A stretch of 7,205 bases of DNA, taken from the NCBI GenBank assembly GCA_003978075.1, contig QOAM01000075.1, positions 1 through 7,205 on the forward strand. Reading direction: 5' to 3'. The translations under genes and the position numbers were made by a program. Of this stretch, positions 6,429 to 7,205 are shown piece after piece. Every line of letters starts with the position of its first letter. The stretch's first letter is position 1. The DNA is from Thermodesulfatator sp. Its GTDB lineage: Bacteria; Desulfobacterota; Thermodesulfobacteria; Thermodesulfobacteriales; Thermodesulfobacteriaceae. The notes below the pieces were generated by a model. It was not told the origin of the DNA and did not search any database. It saw only the letters and a list, made by a program, of their open reading frames with translations.

Positions 6429-7099
6429 GGCATCGGGAGATAGAAGAAAAACAATATGTCCTGAACGGTCTTGCCGCCCGGGAATCCTGGAGGCTTTTCA
6501 AGATCATGGCCGAGTTTGTGGAGGGTTTTGAGGAGCTCCCCAAGGTCTATCCAGCGGTAAGCCTCTTCGGTTCTACCCGGGTGCATCCTGAGGATCCTTG
6601 TTATGTTCAGGCCGAAAGAATTGCCCGGGAGCTGGTACGGGCGGGTTTTTCGGTCATCACCGGTGGGGGTCCGGGGGTGATGGAAGCGGCTAATAAGGGG
6701 GCCGCGGAGGAAGGAGGTTGGTCGGTAGGGATCAATATCCGCCTCCCCTTGGAGCAGGAACCCAATCCTTACGCCAACGTGCGTCTGGAAATGCGCTATT
6801 TTTTTGTGCGCAAGGTCTTGATGGCCAAATACGCTGTGGGATTCGTGTTTTTGCCTGGAGGCTATGGCACCCTAGATGAACTCTTTGAGATCCTTACCCT
6901 GGTCCAAACCCGCAAGATCCGTCCGGTACCGGTGATCCTGGTGGGAAGCTCCTATTGGGGCCCCCTGGTGAAATGGCTTGAAGAGACTGTACGGGCTGGG
7001 GGGAAAATTTCCCAAGAGGATCTGGAGCTCTTTCGCGTCCTAGATGATCCGCAAGAGGTGGTAACTTACATCCGAGAAAAGACCTTCCGAGGCCTTTGA
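6425..7099 (+). CDS. LOG family (TIGR00730-type) Rossmann-fold protein, probable nucleoside 5'-monophosphate phosphoribohydrolase
   Basis: LOG-family enzymes hydrolyse the N-glycosidic bond of nucleoside monophosphates: plant and some bacterial members activate cytokinins, while many bacterial ones recycle nucleotides. The 224-residue product has GGGPGVMEAANKGA (80-93), the RK pair R129-K130, and PGGYGTLDE (144-152), the PGGxGTxxE catalytic and phosphate-binding signature. An N-terminal helical extension of about 35 residues precedes the first Rossmann strand (AVSLFGSTRV), as in longer bacterial members. Old annotations call such proteins lysine decarboxylase, which is wrong. GGGGAGG lies 7 nt before the ATG, and the ATG overlaps the recO stop. 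It is the last gene of the cluster in the window. Substrate cannot be told from sequence, so I give no symbol. Confidence 0.9.
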   Translation: MRHREIEEKQYVLNGLAARESWRLFKIMAEFVEGFEELPKVYPAVSLFGSTRVHPEDPCYVQAERIARELVRAGFSVITGGGPGVMEAANKGAAEEGGWSVGINIRLPLEQEPNPYANVRLEMRYFFVRKVLMAKYAVGFVFLPGGYGTLDELFEILTLVQTRKIRPVPVILVGSSYWGPLVKWLEETVRAGGKISQEDLELFRVLDDPQEVVTYIREKTFRGL

Positions 7100-7205
7100 G
7101 ATCTGATCGAACCCAAGTTTGACACCCCAAGCAAAAATCCGCTTGTATGAACGATTTCCAGACACACTATCCCCACGTTCCACAACACCCTCCCCCACCT
7201 CAAAG
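7100..7205. other. Downstream flank with no recognised gene and a strong C-over-G skew
   Basis: No convincing gene is seen after the LOG stop, and no strong intrinsic terminator. From 7150 to the end there are about 26 C and only 4 G in 56 bases on the plus strand, unlike the coding region. A small inverted repeat, CAAGC (7128-7132) and GCTTG (7141-7145), surrounds an A-rich loop with no T run after it. The composition break and the TGACACCCC motif at 7120 could mark the edge of a mobile element that continues beyond the window; this is a guess. A short open frame on either strand is possible but unsupported. Confidence 0.35.
7119..7148 (+). promoter_or_regulatory. Possible promoter-like TTGACA after the operon
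   Basis: TTGACA at 7119-7124 is a perfect -35 hexamer. The best -10 candidate 18 bp later, TTGTAT at 7143-7148, matches the consensus at only three of six positions. If real it would drive a gene outside the window. The weak -10 keeps this tentative. Confidence 0.25.

Noticed and set aside
7060..7205. Open minus-strand frame across the right flank
   Set aside because: It overlaps the end of the LOG gene, is short, and shows no motif; chance openness in a G-poor stretch explains it.
1..7205. CRISPR arrays, tRNA or rRNA genes, toxin-antitoxin pairs
   Set aside because: No regularly spaced repeats, no tRNA-like fold or rRNA segment, and no small gene pair was seen on either strand.

Overview
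The window holds one dense plus-strand gene cluster, positions 341 to 7099: rplU (L21), rpmA (L27), mfd, a SurA-like periplasmic chaperone, a small RodZ-like membrane HTH protein, recO, and a LOG-family (TIGR00730-type) nucleotide phosphoribohydrolase. Intergenic gaps are 14, 12 and 1 nt, and the other junctions overlap (ATGA, TGATG, ATGA). The genes are therefore probably one transcript, with translation coupled from mfd onward. A sigma70-like promoter (TTGACA near 280) sits just upstream of rplU.

The proteins point to a Gram-negative-type bacterium: there is a periplasmic SurA-like protein with a signal peptide, and strong AGGAGGT ribosome binding sites. The base composition is moderately GC-rich. 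The proteins are rich in Glu, Arg and Lys and many starts are GTG, which would suit a thermophilic Desulfobacterota or Thermodesulfobacteria member. That placement is inference; no rRNA or other marker gene is present to fix it.

Layout: positions 1-205, minus strand, carry what looks like the decayed, frameshifted piece of a PD-(D/E)XK nuclease of the AAA-ATPase-like family, running off the left edge. Positions 206-340 are the leader and promoter of the operon. Positions 341-936 encode two large-subunit ribosomal proteins. Positions 949-4392 encode a full-length transcription-repair coupling factor. Positions 4389-5671 encode two envelope proteins. Positions 5673-7099 encode RecO and the LOG protein. 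Positions 7100-7205 hold no recognisable gene and show a strong C-over-G skew.

Functionally the cluster joins ribosome components, rescue of stalled RNA polymerase with repair recruitment (Mfd), recombinational repair (RecO), outer-membrane protein biogenesis (SurA-like), and possibly cell-shape control (RodZ-like). Most of this is ordinary core biology. I see no clear novel system. The points worth a second look are the parvulin domain lacking its usual histidines, the RodZ-like protein ending at its membrane helix, mfd in the slot usually held by obgE, and the two unusual flanks.
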